From the NCBI GenBank assembly GCA_964431685.1, contig CAYSLA010000044.1:1-22919 (forward strand): 22,919 nt of DNA, given 5' to 3'. The notes under the pieces are model-generated. The model did not search any database. It saw nothing but the letters and a program-made list of their open reading frames with translations, and was not told where the DNA came from. The translations under genes were made by a program, and so were the position numbers. Origin of the DNA: CAYSLA01 sp964431685 (lineage in GTDB: Bacteria; Armatimonadota; UBA5829). Below, in pieces: positions 8,021 through 15,391 of the stretch (positions are counted from its first letter, which is position 1; every line of letters starts with the position of its first letter).

Positions 8021-9058
8021 GTGTCTAAGGCAGCAAGAGGCGAAAAGAGTCGTGTCATTTCGACCACAGGGAGAAATCCCCGCCGGGGAGATTCCTCACG
8101 TTCATTCGGAATGACATTGTCCTGCGTGAGGATACTCGCGATATGTGGCACCAGGCCGGACACGGTCAAGATGGCGCCAGTCGTAATGGAGCTCCAAAAA
8201 CACCCCGAGGAGGCTCAAGTCTGCCTGGCGGTCACCGGGCAGCATCGAGAGATGCTGGCACAAGTGTTGTCGGCATTCAGTCTGGTTCCGGACTATGACC
8301 TCGAAGTGATGACGGATCGCCAATCCCTTGCCAGCCTTTCCTGCAAAGTGCTGGACGGTCTGGACAAGGTGATCGATGAGTTCCACCCTGACTTGGTTCT
8401 CGCGCAGGGAGACACGACAACCACTTTCATCGCAAGCCTCGCATCGTTCTACCACAAAGTGCCGTTCGGACACGTGGAGGCAGGACTGCGCACCGGAAAC
8501 AGGATGAATCCGTTTCCCGAGGAGATGAACCGCAGGCTTGCCGGATGCATCGCCGACCTGCACTTTGCGCCCACTGCAGCGGCCCGAGACAATCTGTTGC
8601 GCGAGGGAGTTCCTGAATGCGACGTGTATGTCACCGGTAACACAGTGATTGACGCGCTTCTGTCCACGGCGGCCAGGCCCTATGAGTTCGCTGACAGGGA
8701 GATCAGTTCGGCCTTGGGCAGTGGACGAGTCATTCTGGTCACGATGCATCGCAGGGANNNNNNNNNNNNNNNNNNNNNNNNNNNNNNNNNNNNNNNNNNN
8801 NNNNNNNNNNNNNNNNNNNNNNNNNNNNNNNNNNNNNNNNNNNNNNNNNNNNNNNNNACTACCACGGAGCGCATGGAAGGTGTTGAGGCCGGGAGCGCAA
8901 GACTCGTGGGGACCGACAGAGGCACGATCGTCCGTGAAGCCTCAAGGCTGCTGGACGACGAGGGGGCATATCAGGATATGGCCAGAGTTCAGAACCCCTA
9001 CGGCGACGGAAAGACGTCTGAGCGCATATGGGATATCATAAAGAAAAGGTTTAGTTAG
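8021..9058 (+). CDS. wecB: UDP-N-acetylglucosamine 2-epimerase (interrupted by assembly gap)
   Basis: A cytoplasmic enzyme that converts UDP-GlcNAc to UDP-ManNAc for surface polysaccharides. Family landmarks are VRILAICGTRPDTVKMAPVV, TGQHREML, the QGDTTTTF segment, GHVEAGLRTGNRMNPFPEEMNRRL, VTGNTVIDALL and VTMHRR before the gap, then TTERMEGVEAGSARLVGTD and NPYGDGKTSERI after it. The normal family N-terminus begins at the GTG at 8126, which has no ribosome binding site. The only start with one (GAGG, 6 bases) is the GTG at 8021, just behind wecA. The 35 codons between them are read through a family A repeat. The 100-N gap hides roughly 90-95 residues, including the DSGG-type region expected there, so its true size is nearer 280 bases. 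The frame happens to continue across the N run. Confidence 0.92.
   Translation: MSKAARGEKSRVISTTGRNPRRGDSSRSFGMTLSCVRILAICGTRPDTVKMAPVVMELQKHPEEAQVCLAVTGQHREMLAQVLSAFSLVPDYDLEVMTDRQSLASLSCKVLDGLDKVIDEFHPDLVLAQGDTTTTFIASLASFYHKVPFGHVEAGLRTGNRMNPFPEEMNRRLAGCIADLHFAPTAAARDNLLREGVPECDVYVTGNTVIDALLSTAARPYEFADREISSALGSGRVILVTMHRRXXXXXXXXXXXXXXXXXXXXXXXXXXXXXXXXXXTTTERMEGVEAGSARLVGTDRGTIVREASRLLDDEGAYQDMARVQNPYGDGKTSERIWDIIKKRFS
8054..8117 (+). repeat. Palindromic repeat family A copy 2, inside the wecB reading frame
   Basis: The segment starts GTCATTTCGACCACAGGG, passes GGGGAGATTCCTCACG and ends CGGAATGAC. It matches the minus-strand segment at 4979-5044 closely and the first half matches 12445-12472. 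The ends are imperfect inverted repeats and the centre (CCCCGCCGGGG) is palindromic. It contains no in-frame stop, so it is read as part of the apparent N-terminal extension of WecB. Confidence 0.85.
8758..8857. other. Assembly gap (100 N) within wecB
   Basis: Exactly 100 N. Comparison of the flanking motifs (VTMHRR before, TTERMEG after) with the WecB family implies about 90-95 missing residues rather than 33. The N run is therefore a placeholder. Confidence 0.95.
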
Positions 9059-9064
9059 CCGCGA

Positions 9065-10180
9065 ATGAACAACGTCAACCAAACCACGGGCCTGGTTATC
9101 TGGTGCCAACTCAAGAAGCTCGCGCTTCTGTTTGCGGGCGCGTACCTTGTCTACAGACTTCGCATGATCATCGCGGCGGTGGTCATCTCGGTCATCCTGT
9201 CGTATGTTCTGCTGCCGGCGGTTGAATGGCTTTGCAGTTTCAGCGTGAAGGGAATCGGCAGAAAGCCCCACCGCCTGATCGCGACCATTGTCGTCTTTCT
9301 CGCATTCCTGGGGGTGGTTGCCGTTGGAGTGAACCTGATGGTAGCGCCGTTCGCTCAGGAGGTCAATCAGTTCAAGGACAACCTGGGACTGTATTCCAGT
9401 AAGCTTGGAGATTTTGTTGAGAGCGCTGGCTCGTGGTATGCCAATACTGTTCCGTCAAACGTCAAGGACGCGATACAGCGGGTCGACTATACGGACCTGG
9501 CGACCTGGGTGACTCGCAAAGTCCAGGATACTCTGGCTTTCGTATTTTCATCGGTGCAGATAGCGTTGGAGCTTGTGCTGATACCGGTGCTTGCCTTCTA
9601 CTTCGTCCTCGACTATCGATCCATCACGCGCGAGGCGTACGGCTGGGCCGCCAAGTCAAAGCAGCGGGAGTTTCTGCGAATCGGACGCAGGGTGGGGCAG
9701 ATACTGCAGAGCTACACGTTTGGACAACTCATATTGTGTCTGATCGCAGGCTTGCTTACCGGCGCGTTCCTCAGCATTCTCAACATGCCCTACGTCGTTG
9801 TACTTGCGCTCTTCGCGGGCGTCACCAGGGCGATACCCATCATCGGTCCGGTCGTTAGCGGAGTGCCGATAGTGTTAGTGGGCCTTGTCTACTCCGACAG
9901 TCTGGCAGTGCCCCTATACCTGTTGATATTCATTACGGTAATGCACTTTGTTGAGAGCAAGTTCATCATGCCGAGGTTGATTGGAGACCGTCTTAGCCTG
10001 CATCCGGCTGTGGTGATAGTGGTTCTGTTCATTGGAGCGGAGTTCTTCGGGCTGCTTGGAATGTTCCTCGCGGCTCCGGTGGCGGCGGTGATGCGTGATG
10101 TGCTGCGTTTCTACTACGTCAGACCTGCGCAGTTGAGAGACAGGCAGAAACGAGCGTCAGCGGATGTGCCTCCCGCATAA
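9065..10180 (+). CDS. AI-2E family (PerM/TqsA-like) membrane transporter
   Basis: A 371-aa protein with about seven or eight transmembrane helices. It opens with LALLFAGAYLVYRLRMIIAAVVISVILSYVLLPAVEWL, as family members do. The middle holds LVLIPVLAFYFVLDY. The C-terminal half holds the family signature: ALFAGVTRAIPIIGPVVSG, then HFVESKFIMPRLIGDRLSLHP and GAEFFGLLGMFLAAPVAAVM. The family is named for an autoinducer-2 exporter, but many members do other things (for example Na+/H+ antiport), so the substrate cannot be inferred. The ATG at 9065 lies 6 bases after the wecB stop with only a weak purine stretch upstream. It is co-oriented with wecA/wecB and uppP, which suggests an envelope-related or housekeeping role. 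Confidence 0.9.
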   Translation: MNNVNQTTGLVIWCQLKKLALLFAGAYLVYRLRMIIAAVVISVILSYVLLPAVEWLCSFSVKGIGRKPHRLIATIVVFLAFLGVVAVGVNLMVAPFAQEVNQFKDNLGLYSSKLGDFVESAGSWYANTVPSNVKDAIQRVDYTDLATWVTRKVQDTLAFVFSSVQIALELVLIPVLAFYFVLDYRSITREAYGWAAKSKQREFLRIGRRVGQILQSYTFGQLILCLIAGLLTGAFLSILNMPYVVVLALFAGVTRAIPIIGPVVSGVPIVLVGLVYSDSLAVPLYLLIFITVMHFVESKFIMPRLIGDRLSLHPAVVIVVLFIGAEFFGLLGMFLAAPVAAVMRDVLRFYYVRPAQLRDRQKRASADVPPA

Positions 10181-10212
10181 AGGGCGGCAGCAAGTATGCT
10201 CATGTAAGCTAT

Positions 10213-10240
10213 GCTTCGGGACAGTTCGTCGTTCCGAAGC
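10213..10240. repeat. Stem-loop repeat family B copy 2
   Basis: GCTTCGGGAC (10213-10222) pairs with GTTCCGAAGC (10231-10240) across an 8-base loop, with one G-T wobble. It begins 33 bases after the transporter's stop codon and no U-tract follows. It shares the TTCGGGAC core with the copies at 6932, 12479 and 17368. Like the 17368 copy it has an 8-base loop and is followed by CCGCGCAACGAC-type sequence. Confidence 0.75.
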
Positions 10241-10284
10241 CGCGCAACGACTCTTGCGCAGACGCGCGTGAAAGGAAGTAAGTA

Positions 10285-11109
10285 TTGTCCATTATCCAGG
10301 CCATCATTCTAGGCATAGTCCAGGGTATCACTGAGCCGATTCCGGTCAGCAGCTCCGGTCACCTTATAGCTATTCCTCAGCTCCTTGGCTGGGAGGACTT
10401 CGGCCTCACGTTCGATGTGGCGCTGCATATGGGCAGCATCATCGCCGTGGTGGCCTATTTCTGGAAGGACTGGATATCGATTCTAAGAGGGTTCTTCTGG
10501 AACTTGCGTAGTGGCAAGTCAAGCATCAGCAAGGACAAGAACGGCCCGGGCAGGCTGTTCATTCCTATACTTGTGGCGTGTGTGCCAGCCGGCGTGGCAG
10601 GGCTACTATGGTCGGACGCAATTGAGGAGAATCTCAGGCACTGGTATATGGTTGGCGGCGCGCTTGTTCTCATTTCGTTCGTTATGCTCTATGCCGAACG
10701 GATCGCCAGGAGGAACCGCGACATCAGTCGGATGGGATATCTGGACTATATCACCATCGGAATCGCGCAGGCCGTCGCGCTGTTTCCCGGGGTTTCGCGT
10801 TCCGGAAGCACGATTACAGCGGGGCTCTTCCTCGGCCTCGACAGGCAGTCCGCCGCCAGGTTCAGCTTTCTTCTTTCCACCCCGATTATCATTGCGGCTG
10901 GTGTCTTTCAGCTAAAAGACGTCTTCCCAATGGCCCCTGAGGATGCCTGGTTGTTTGTCACCGGCGCGGCCACCTCGGCGGTGGTTGGATATCTAGCCAT
11001 CGGCTTTCTGATGAAGTTCCTCCAGAAACACTCGCTGGCTGTGTTTGCCGTCTATCGAATAGCCTTTGCGGTGGCGATGGGTGTTGTCTTCGCGATTAGA
11101 GGGGCGTAG
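10285..11109 (+). CDS. uppP: Undecaprenyl-diphosphatase (BacA/UppP)
   Basis: A 274-aa integral membrane phosphatase that converts undecaprenyl diphosphate to undecaprenyl phosphate, recycling the lipid carrier for peptidoglycan and other surface glycans; in other bacteria its overexpression gives bacitracin resistance. The N-terminal motif is IIQAIILGIVQGITEPIPVSSSGHL. Most homologues have TEFLP(I/V)SSSGHL, so the EPIP variant is slightly unusual, but the catalytic Glu and the SSSGHL stretch are intact. The second motif, FPGVSRSGSTITAGLFLG, is canonical. The length fits the family (about 265-280). The start is a TTG at 10285, with AAAGGAAG about 8 bases upstream. Its presence just downstream of wecA/wecB is consistent with the undecaprenyl theme. 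It ends 17 bases before a convergent gene. Confidence 0.95.
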   Translation: MSIIQAIILGIVQGITEPIPVSSSGHLIAIPQLLGWEDFGLTFDVALHMGSIIAVVAYFWKDWISILRGFFWNLRSGKSSISKDKNGPGRLFIPILVACVPAGVAGLLWSDAIEENLRHWYMVGGALVLISFVMLYAERIARRNRDISRMGYLDYITIGIAQAVALFPGVSRSGSTITAGLFLGLDRQSAARFSFLLSTPIIIAAGVFQLKDVFPMAPEDAWLFVTGAATSAVVGYLAIGFLMKFLQKHSLAVFAVYRIAFAVAMGVVFAIRGA

Positions 11110-11126
11110 CATCCAGTCCTTGATTT

Positions 11127-12398
11127 CTAACGTTCCTGATGGTTTGCGGCAGTCACCATCTCCTGAACAACACCAGGCAATCGCGTGAGATCGGCTGGCG
11201 TTGCCGAGCCTCCGGACCTGCCCCACGCTGCGCCCTGGCTGTCTGGGAATGCTCCGCTGCGCAGGAACTCCTCAAAGACCGTGTCCAACCCTTGTATTGC
11301 TGACATCGTGCTTTCCGGATTCGGACTGCCGGCTGCCTCGGGATGCCGGTCTACACATTCGCGTGGCACCTGATTGATGCGGCCGGAGGCCAGGTAGACC
11401 AGGTCGCACAAGCGCACGAACGGCCTCGAGTCCACCAGTCTTGTGACAGGCCTGTCAGCCTCTCCTCTCAGATAGGCGAAGTAGGCAGTGAGGTTCTCTC
11501 TCGGGCCAACCGATTCCTGTGTCTTGCCGGACTCCGTTTGCCCGCCATCCCAGTACACGCGATAGTCCTCGTTTACGACATACACGATGGTTGCCTTCTC
11601 GCAGACCACAATTTCGCGATGTCTGTGCGGCCCATCGCAGGCGTGAGAGATGGCCAGCGCCAGGTCCACATTTGTGCTGGTCTCGGCGGTTGCGAACACA
11701 GTGTCGAACCCCTGGATGTCGTGGGCGCGATAGAGCTGTGCAGTGACCGATTCGACCTCAGCCCACGAGAACAGCTCCTCACATCCGGCCCAAAACAAGA
11801 CGTTGTGCACATAGTGGGCAAGCGCGTTGCTCATGCAGGAGTCAAGCACCAAAGCTTCGTCAAGCATCAGCTTCCCTGCCCATTTTGCTCTGCCGTAGTA
11901 TCCGGACGAGCGCGGCCAGAGTCCCGAGAAGCATACCTTTCGCACTGCCCCGAACTCTCCGTCGACTATCCGTCGTTTCAGCATCCGGCGCTCGTTCTCG
12001 ATGATGAAATTGAAGCCTACGTTGGTGAGTTTGGCCGCCGTCGCGTCCACTGCCAGCATGTCGTCAAGTTCTGAGTAGTTAACGGTAGGAGGTTTCTCCA
12101 AATAAACGGGAATTCCGCGCATCACGCAAGCTTCGTGCATCGTCGCGTGCAGCGGAACGGGTGTGGGCACTGTGACCACATCGAGCTCATTCCGGCAGGC
12201 GTCCAGCATCTCGACATAGTCTCCAAAGAACCGTACACCACGCCGTTCGAACTCCAGCTCGCACGCACGCTCCGAGAAACCGCCCATGTTCGGGTCGCAG
12301 GTGCAGATGAGTCTGCAATCGCCCCCGCGTTCAAGCTCAGCTATTGCATCGTGGTGGGCTCCAGCGAAGCCACCCATGCCGATGATTCCTACGTTCAA
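11127..12398 (-). CDS. Gfo/Idh/MocA family oxidoreductase
   Basis: A 423-aa protein. The N-terminal Rossmann fold reads VGIIGMGGFAGAHHDAI, with CTCDPN ending the second strand, then LDVVTVPTPVPLHATM and the nucleotide-binding EKPPTV motif. Family enzymes are NAD(P)-dependent dehydrogenases acting on sugars, inositols or related polyols. The second domain reads KLMLDEALVLDSCMSNALAHYVHN where dehydrogenases of the family usually carry an Asp-x-x-x-His pair, so that pair is not obvious. The C-terminus has an unusual 60-residue tail after the domain (from about DRHPEAAGS). The start is a TTG at 12398 with a weak GAGAG about 7 bases upstream. It stands alone, convergent with uppP and separated from ftsY by repeats and a gap. 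The substrate is unknown. Confidence 0.85.
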   Translation of the reverse strand: MNVGIIGMGGFAGAHHDAIAELERGGDCRLICTCDPNMGGFSERACELEFERRGVRFFGDYVEMLDACRNELDVVTVPTPVPLHATMHEACVMRGIPVYLEKPPTVNYSELDDMLAVDATAAKLTNVGFNFIIENERRMLKRRIVDGEFGAVRKVCFSGLWPRSSGYYGRAKWAGKLMLDEALVLDSCMSNALAHYVHNVLFWAGCEELFSWAEVESVTAQLYRAHDIQGFDTVFATAETSTNVDLALAISHACDGPHRHREIVVCEKATIVYVVNEDYRVYWDGGQTESGKTQESVGPRENLTAYFAYLRGEADRPVTRLVDSRPFVRLCDLVYLASGRINQVPRECVDRHPEAAGSPNPESTMSAIQGLDTVFEEFLRSGAFPDSQGAAWGRSGGSATPADLTRLPGVVQEMVTAANHQER

Positions 12399-12444
12399 TT
12401 TCAGCTCTCAACTTTCTTCGGGCCGCTCATCTCAGTCGCCGCAA

Positions 12445-12472
12445 CGTCATTTCGATCAGCGGGAGAAATCCC
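12445..12472 (+). repeat. Repeat family A, partial copy 3
   Basis: CGTCATTTCGATCAGCGGGA and the following GAAATCCC match the left half of the repeat at 8054. The right half is absent and a family B stem-loop follows 6 bases later, so the two families form a composite here. Confidence 0.65.
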
Positions 12473-12478
12473 TCTTGT

Positions 12479-12506
12479 TGCTTCGGGACACCTGTGTCGC
12501 GAAACA
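12479..12506. repeat. Stem-loop repeat family B copy 3
   Basis: TGCTTCGGGACA (12479-12490) faces TGTCGCGAAACA (12495-12506) over a 4-base loop CCTG, with two mismatches. The 12/4/12 geometry is identical to the copy at 6932. The 22 bases after it (TAGAATGCCCATTGTTCC...) also resemble those after the 6932 copy (CAGAAATCCC...CCCATTGGTCC) and run directly into an assembly gap. Confidence 0.7.
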
Positions 12507-12528
12507 CTAGAATGCCCATTGTTCCAAT

Positions 12529-12628
12529 NNNNNNNNNNNNNNNNNNNNNNNNNNNNNNNNNNNNNNNNNNNNNNNNNNNNNNNNNNNNNNNNNNNNNNNN
12601 NNNNNNNNNNNNNNNNNNNNNNNNNNNN
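12529..12628. other. Assembly gap (100 N) at the ftsY 3' end
   Basis: Exactly 100 N, abutting composite repeats on its left and the last codons of ftsY on its right. It removes the ftsY stop codon. Frames reading through it on either strand are artefacts. Confidence 0.95.
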
Positions 12629-13500
12629 AGCGCATCCACGAATGCGGCCGGGTCGAACTCTTCAATATCATCCGGCTTCTCGCCGGTGGTTACCATTCTT
12701 ACCGGTATCCCCAGTTCCTTCCGGATGGTTATCACAATACCGCCCTTGGCGGTTCCATCCAGCTTAGACAGGCAGATACCGGTCAGTTTGGTTGCGCTTG
12801 TGAACTCTCTTGCCTGGATTACTGCATTTTGACCGGTGGTCGCGTCCAGTACAAGAATGGTCTCATCTGCCTTGCGGCCCAGCGCCTTCTCCACAGTGCG
12901 ACCGATCTTGCCGAGTTCATCCATCAGATTGGACTTCGTGTGCAGTCTTCCGGCGGTGTCGGCGATCACCACGTCGGCGCCGCGTGCCTTCGCCGCCTGG
13001 ATCGCGTCAAACACCACAGCCCCGGGGTCCGCGCCGGTCTGCGTCTTGACAAGATCCACTCCGACTCGGTTCGCCCAAATCTCCAACTGCTCTATGGCTG
13101 CCGCGCGGAAAGTGTCCCCTGCAGCAAGGATTACTTTCTTTCCCTGTTTCTTGAAGAGGTTCGCCACTTTTGCTATGGTTGTAGTCTTTCCGACACCGTT
13201 GACCCCTACAAACAGGTAGACCGCTGGACGATCGGCCGGCAGCGTCAGTCCCGGGGATGTCTCGCCGTCGAGCATATCGACGATGAGCGACTTCAGTTTT
13301 GTCTTGACGTCGTCGGTGTCACCGAGCCGTTCCTTGCGGACCGCTTCTCGGAGGGAGTCTACGAGCTCAGTGGTGGTGTGGATACTGAGGTCGGATTGAA
13401 TGAGCAGTTCCTCCAACTCGTCAAACAGGTCGTCATCGATTGGCCTTCGACCTGTGAGGAGCTGGGTCACCTTGCTGAAAGTGTTCTTGAGAAATCGCAT
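12629..13500 (-). CDS. ftsY: Signal recognition particle receptor FtsY (last few residues in gap)
   Basis: An SRP-family GTPase that receives SRP-ribosome complexes at the membrane for co-translational insertion. Residues 1 to about 85 form the helical N domain (MRFLKNTFSKVTQLLTG). The NG core follows: P-loop VGVNGVGKTTTIAKVA, the DTFRAAAIEQLEIWA motif, DTAGRLHTKSNLMDEL, LVLDATTGQNA and SKLDGTAKGG. It ends EKPDDIEEFDPAAFVDA, normally a few residues from the FtsY C-terminus, so the gap removes only a short tail plus the stop. The long acidic A domain seen in enterobacterial FtsY is absent, giving a compact protein of about 295 residues. The ATG at 13500 lies 6 bases after the nadB stop without a strong ribosome binding site, which suggests coupling to nadB. 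Confidence 0.95.
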
Positions 13501-13506
13501 CTATGC

Positions 13507-15129
13507 TTAGCCGTTGAATCCCAGCACGACGGGTTCACCTTCCGCTCCCACGCTGAGCAGAGTGTCGTGCTTGAAGTTTGTGTCGTCGAGGTCAGGGTGG
13601 TCCGCGTTGTAGTTGAGCCCCCGGCTTTCTTTGCGTGAAAGAGCGGAGAGGGTTACCAGTTCGGCAGCGAGCGCCATGTCGCGCAGTTCCAGCAGATTCG
13701 GCCGCAGGCGTCCGGCTGAAAAGAGCTGTTCAGCTTCGAGTCTTATCTGACGGATCATTGCCAGGGCTTTCGTGAGCCGTTCATCCGTCCTGACTATGCC
13801 GACGTAGTTCCACATCACGGTTTGCAGCTTGTGAGTAAGTTCGTGCAAGTCTACTTCCGAAACTTCTACAGTGTGCTTTTCGACTGGGTATTCATCAACA
13901 GGCTCGTGAGTGGTGTCGGCGAGCCGGATTCGGGCGTCGTCTGAGGCTCTTCTGGCAAACACCACCGCTTCCAGGAGCGAGTTGCTGGCGAGTCGGTTGG
14001 CTCCGTGCACACCAGTGCAGGCCACCTCGCCACAAGCGTACAGCCGTTCTATCGATGTGCGACCTTCAGTATCCGTGACCACCCCGCCGCACGAGTAGTG
14101 TGCCGCGGGCACGATCGGTATCCAATCCTTTGTGATGTCAATGCCTACGCTCTGGCATTTGTCATAGATGTTGGGGAAATGCGACCTGATCTTCTCTGGA
14201 TCCAGGTGGGTTATGTCCAGGTAGACGCACTCGTCGCCGGACTTCTTGAGCTCGGCGTCAATAGCTCGTGCCACGATGTCTCGCGGGGCCAGGCAGCTCA
14301 TCTCGTGATAGTCTTCCATAAACGTCTCGCCGTTTCCCAGCCGCAGGATTCCGCCTTCTCCACGAACCGCTTCGGATATCAGGAATGAACGTGCGTCGGC
14401 GTGGTAGAGGGTGGTTGGATGAAACTGGATGAACTCCATATTGCCTATGACGGCCCCTGCGCGGAAGGACATTGCTACTCCGTCGCCAGTTGCGATCTCG
14501 GGATTGGTGGTGTGGAGGTATATACGGCTGAGCCCTCCCGTCGCCAGCATAGTTACCTTGGCGCGGAAACTCACCACATCGCCAGTGTCCGCATCCACCA
14601 CGTGAGCGCCGACGCACCGTATCTTATCGCCGTCCCTTGATGTTATCAGGTCGATGCCGTGGAGATGCTCGAAGACGCGGATGTTATGCGAGTGCTTCAC
14701 GTTTGCCACCAGCGCTCGCTCGACCTCGCGGCCTGTCAGGTCCGCAGCGTGCACTATGCGCCGGGTCGAGTGACCGCCTTCACGGCCTAGATCGAGGTGA
14801 AACGGGCTATGTGACAGTGAGCTCTGGGTGAATCGAACGCCGAAGTCTATCAGCTCTCGAACGCGTGCCGGCCCCTCGTGCACCAGTATACGCACTGCGT
14901 CCTCGTGGCACAGATACGCTCCGGCGACGTGGGTGTCGCGGGCGTGGGATGTGAACGAGTCGTTCGGATCCATCACCGCGGCGATTCCGCCCTGAGCGTA
15001 GTTGGTGCTCGACTCTGTGTCGCTCTTCTTTGTCACTACTGCGACGCGCGCGAACTCAGCGGTTCGAAGAGCAAAACTCAACCCCGCGATGCCGCTTCCA
15101 ATGACTAATACGTCAACATCTGTTATCAT
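13507..15129 (-). CDS. nadB: L-aspartate oxidase
   Basis: A 540-aa FAD flavoenzyme that oxidises L-aspartate to iminoaspartate, the first step of de novo NAD synthesis (with NadA and NadC, which are not in this window). It has the N-terminal FAD fold VLVIGSGIAGLSFAL and the early loop TNYAQGGIAAV, followed by RRIVHAADLTGREVE. Around the active site are EFIQFHPTTL, SEAVRGEGG and LAPRDIVARAI, then HYSCGGVVTDTEGRTSI. The closing FAD motif is GANRLASNSLLEAVVF. The C-terminal helical domain is complete and the length is normal. The ATG at 15129 has GAGGGGG about 11 bases upstream and a strong promoter 30-60 bases upstream. ftsY follows by 6 bases, probably in the same transcript. The fumarate reductase family is related, but the length and motif set favour NadB. 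Confidence 0.96.
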   Translation of the reverse strand: MITDVDVLVIGSGIAGLSFALRTAEFARVAVVTKKSDTESSTNYAQGGIAAVMDPNDSFTSHARDTHVAGAYLCHEDAVRILVHEGPARVRELIDFGVRFTQSSLSHSPFHLDLGREGGHSTRRIVHAADLTGREVERALVANVKHSHNIRVFEHLHGIDLITSRDGDKIRCVGAHVVDADTGDVVSFRAKVTMLATGGLSRIYLHTTNPEIATGDGVAMSFRAGAVIGNMEFIQFHPTTLYHADARSFLISEAVRGEGGILRLGNGETFMEDYHEMSCLAPRDIVARAIDAELKKSGDECVYLDITHLDPEKIRSHFPNIYDKCQSVGIDITKDWIPIVPAAHYSCGGVVTDTEGRTSIERLYACGEVACTGVHGANRLASNSLLEAVVFARRASDDARIRLADTTHEPVDEYPVEKHTVEVSEVDLHELTHKLQTVMWNYVGIVRTDERLTKALAMIRQIRLEAEQLFSAGRLRPNLLELRDMALAAELVTLSALSRKESRGLNYNADHPDLDDTNFKHDTLLSVGAEGEPVVLGFNG

Positions 15130-15160
15130 GTAGGAAAATGCCCCCTCGCAAGACCGCTAC

Positions 15161-15189
15161 ATTATACTCCAACGAGCACATCCAGACAA
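15161..15189 (-). promoter_or_regulatory. Sigma-70-type promoter for nadB-ftsY
   Basis: On the minus strand TTGTCT (15184-15189) and TATAAT (15161-15166) are separated by exactly 17 bases. The predicted start site lies about 25 bases upstream of the nadB ATG. The match is close to consensus, with a perfect -10. Confidence 0.75.
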
Positions 15190-15296
15190 GAGCGGATTTC
15201 AGCGCGAGCCAAAGCGCTTCTCATGGATGTACCATTGCGGGCCGAAAAGAGGATGCGTGAGGCAGTTACAGTGCAGTGTTCAGCGGAAAGAAACCG

Positions 15297-15325
15297 TTGA
15301 CAAAAGGACTGTGAGCGGATATACT
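15297..15325 (+). promoter_or_regulatory. Near-consensus sigma-70-type promoter for the URO-D/glycosidase locus
   Basis: A perfect -35 TTGACA (15297-15302), a 17-base spacer and -10 TATACT (15320-15325). Transcription would start near 15332, about 60 bases before the URO-D-like gene. A strong core promoter next to a regulator gene and a palindrome suggests repression-type control. Confidence 0.8.
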
Positions 15326-15350
15326 GAAAATTGGTTGTTATTATTATAAA

Positions 15351-15368
15351 GGTTAGTATGCGCTAATC
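15351..15368. promoter_or_regulatory. Candidate operator palindrome downstream of the promoter
   Basis: GGTTAGTATGCGCTAATC has imperfect inverted half-sites GGTTAG and CTAATC (five of six positions pair) with a 6-base centre. It lies about 20 bases after the predicted transcription start, where a bound repressor would block elongation or initiation. The GntR/LacI-type regulator encoded two genes along is the obvious candidate ligand. This is inference from position and symmetry only. Confidence 0.4.
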
Positions 15369-15391
15369 ACATCCATTGCGAGAGGACAATT

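Noticed and set aside
9065..10180. Quorum-sensing function from the family name AI-2E
   Set aside because: The family name reflects one studied member. Nothing in the window supports autoinducer transport.
11343..12074. Long plus-strand frame (243 codons) opposite the oxidoreductase gene
   Set aside because: No recognisable motif or start signal, while the minus strand encodes a clear Gfo/Idh/MocA protein.
12427..12528. Apparent extension of ftsY beyond the assembly gap
   Set aside because: The sequence is composite repeat, and FtsY proteins end within a few residues of the FVDA segment that lies before the gap.
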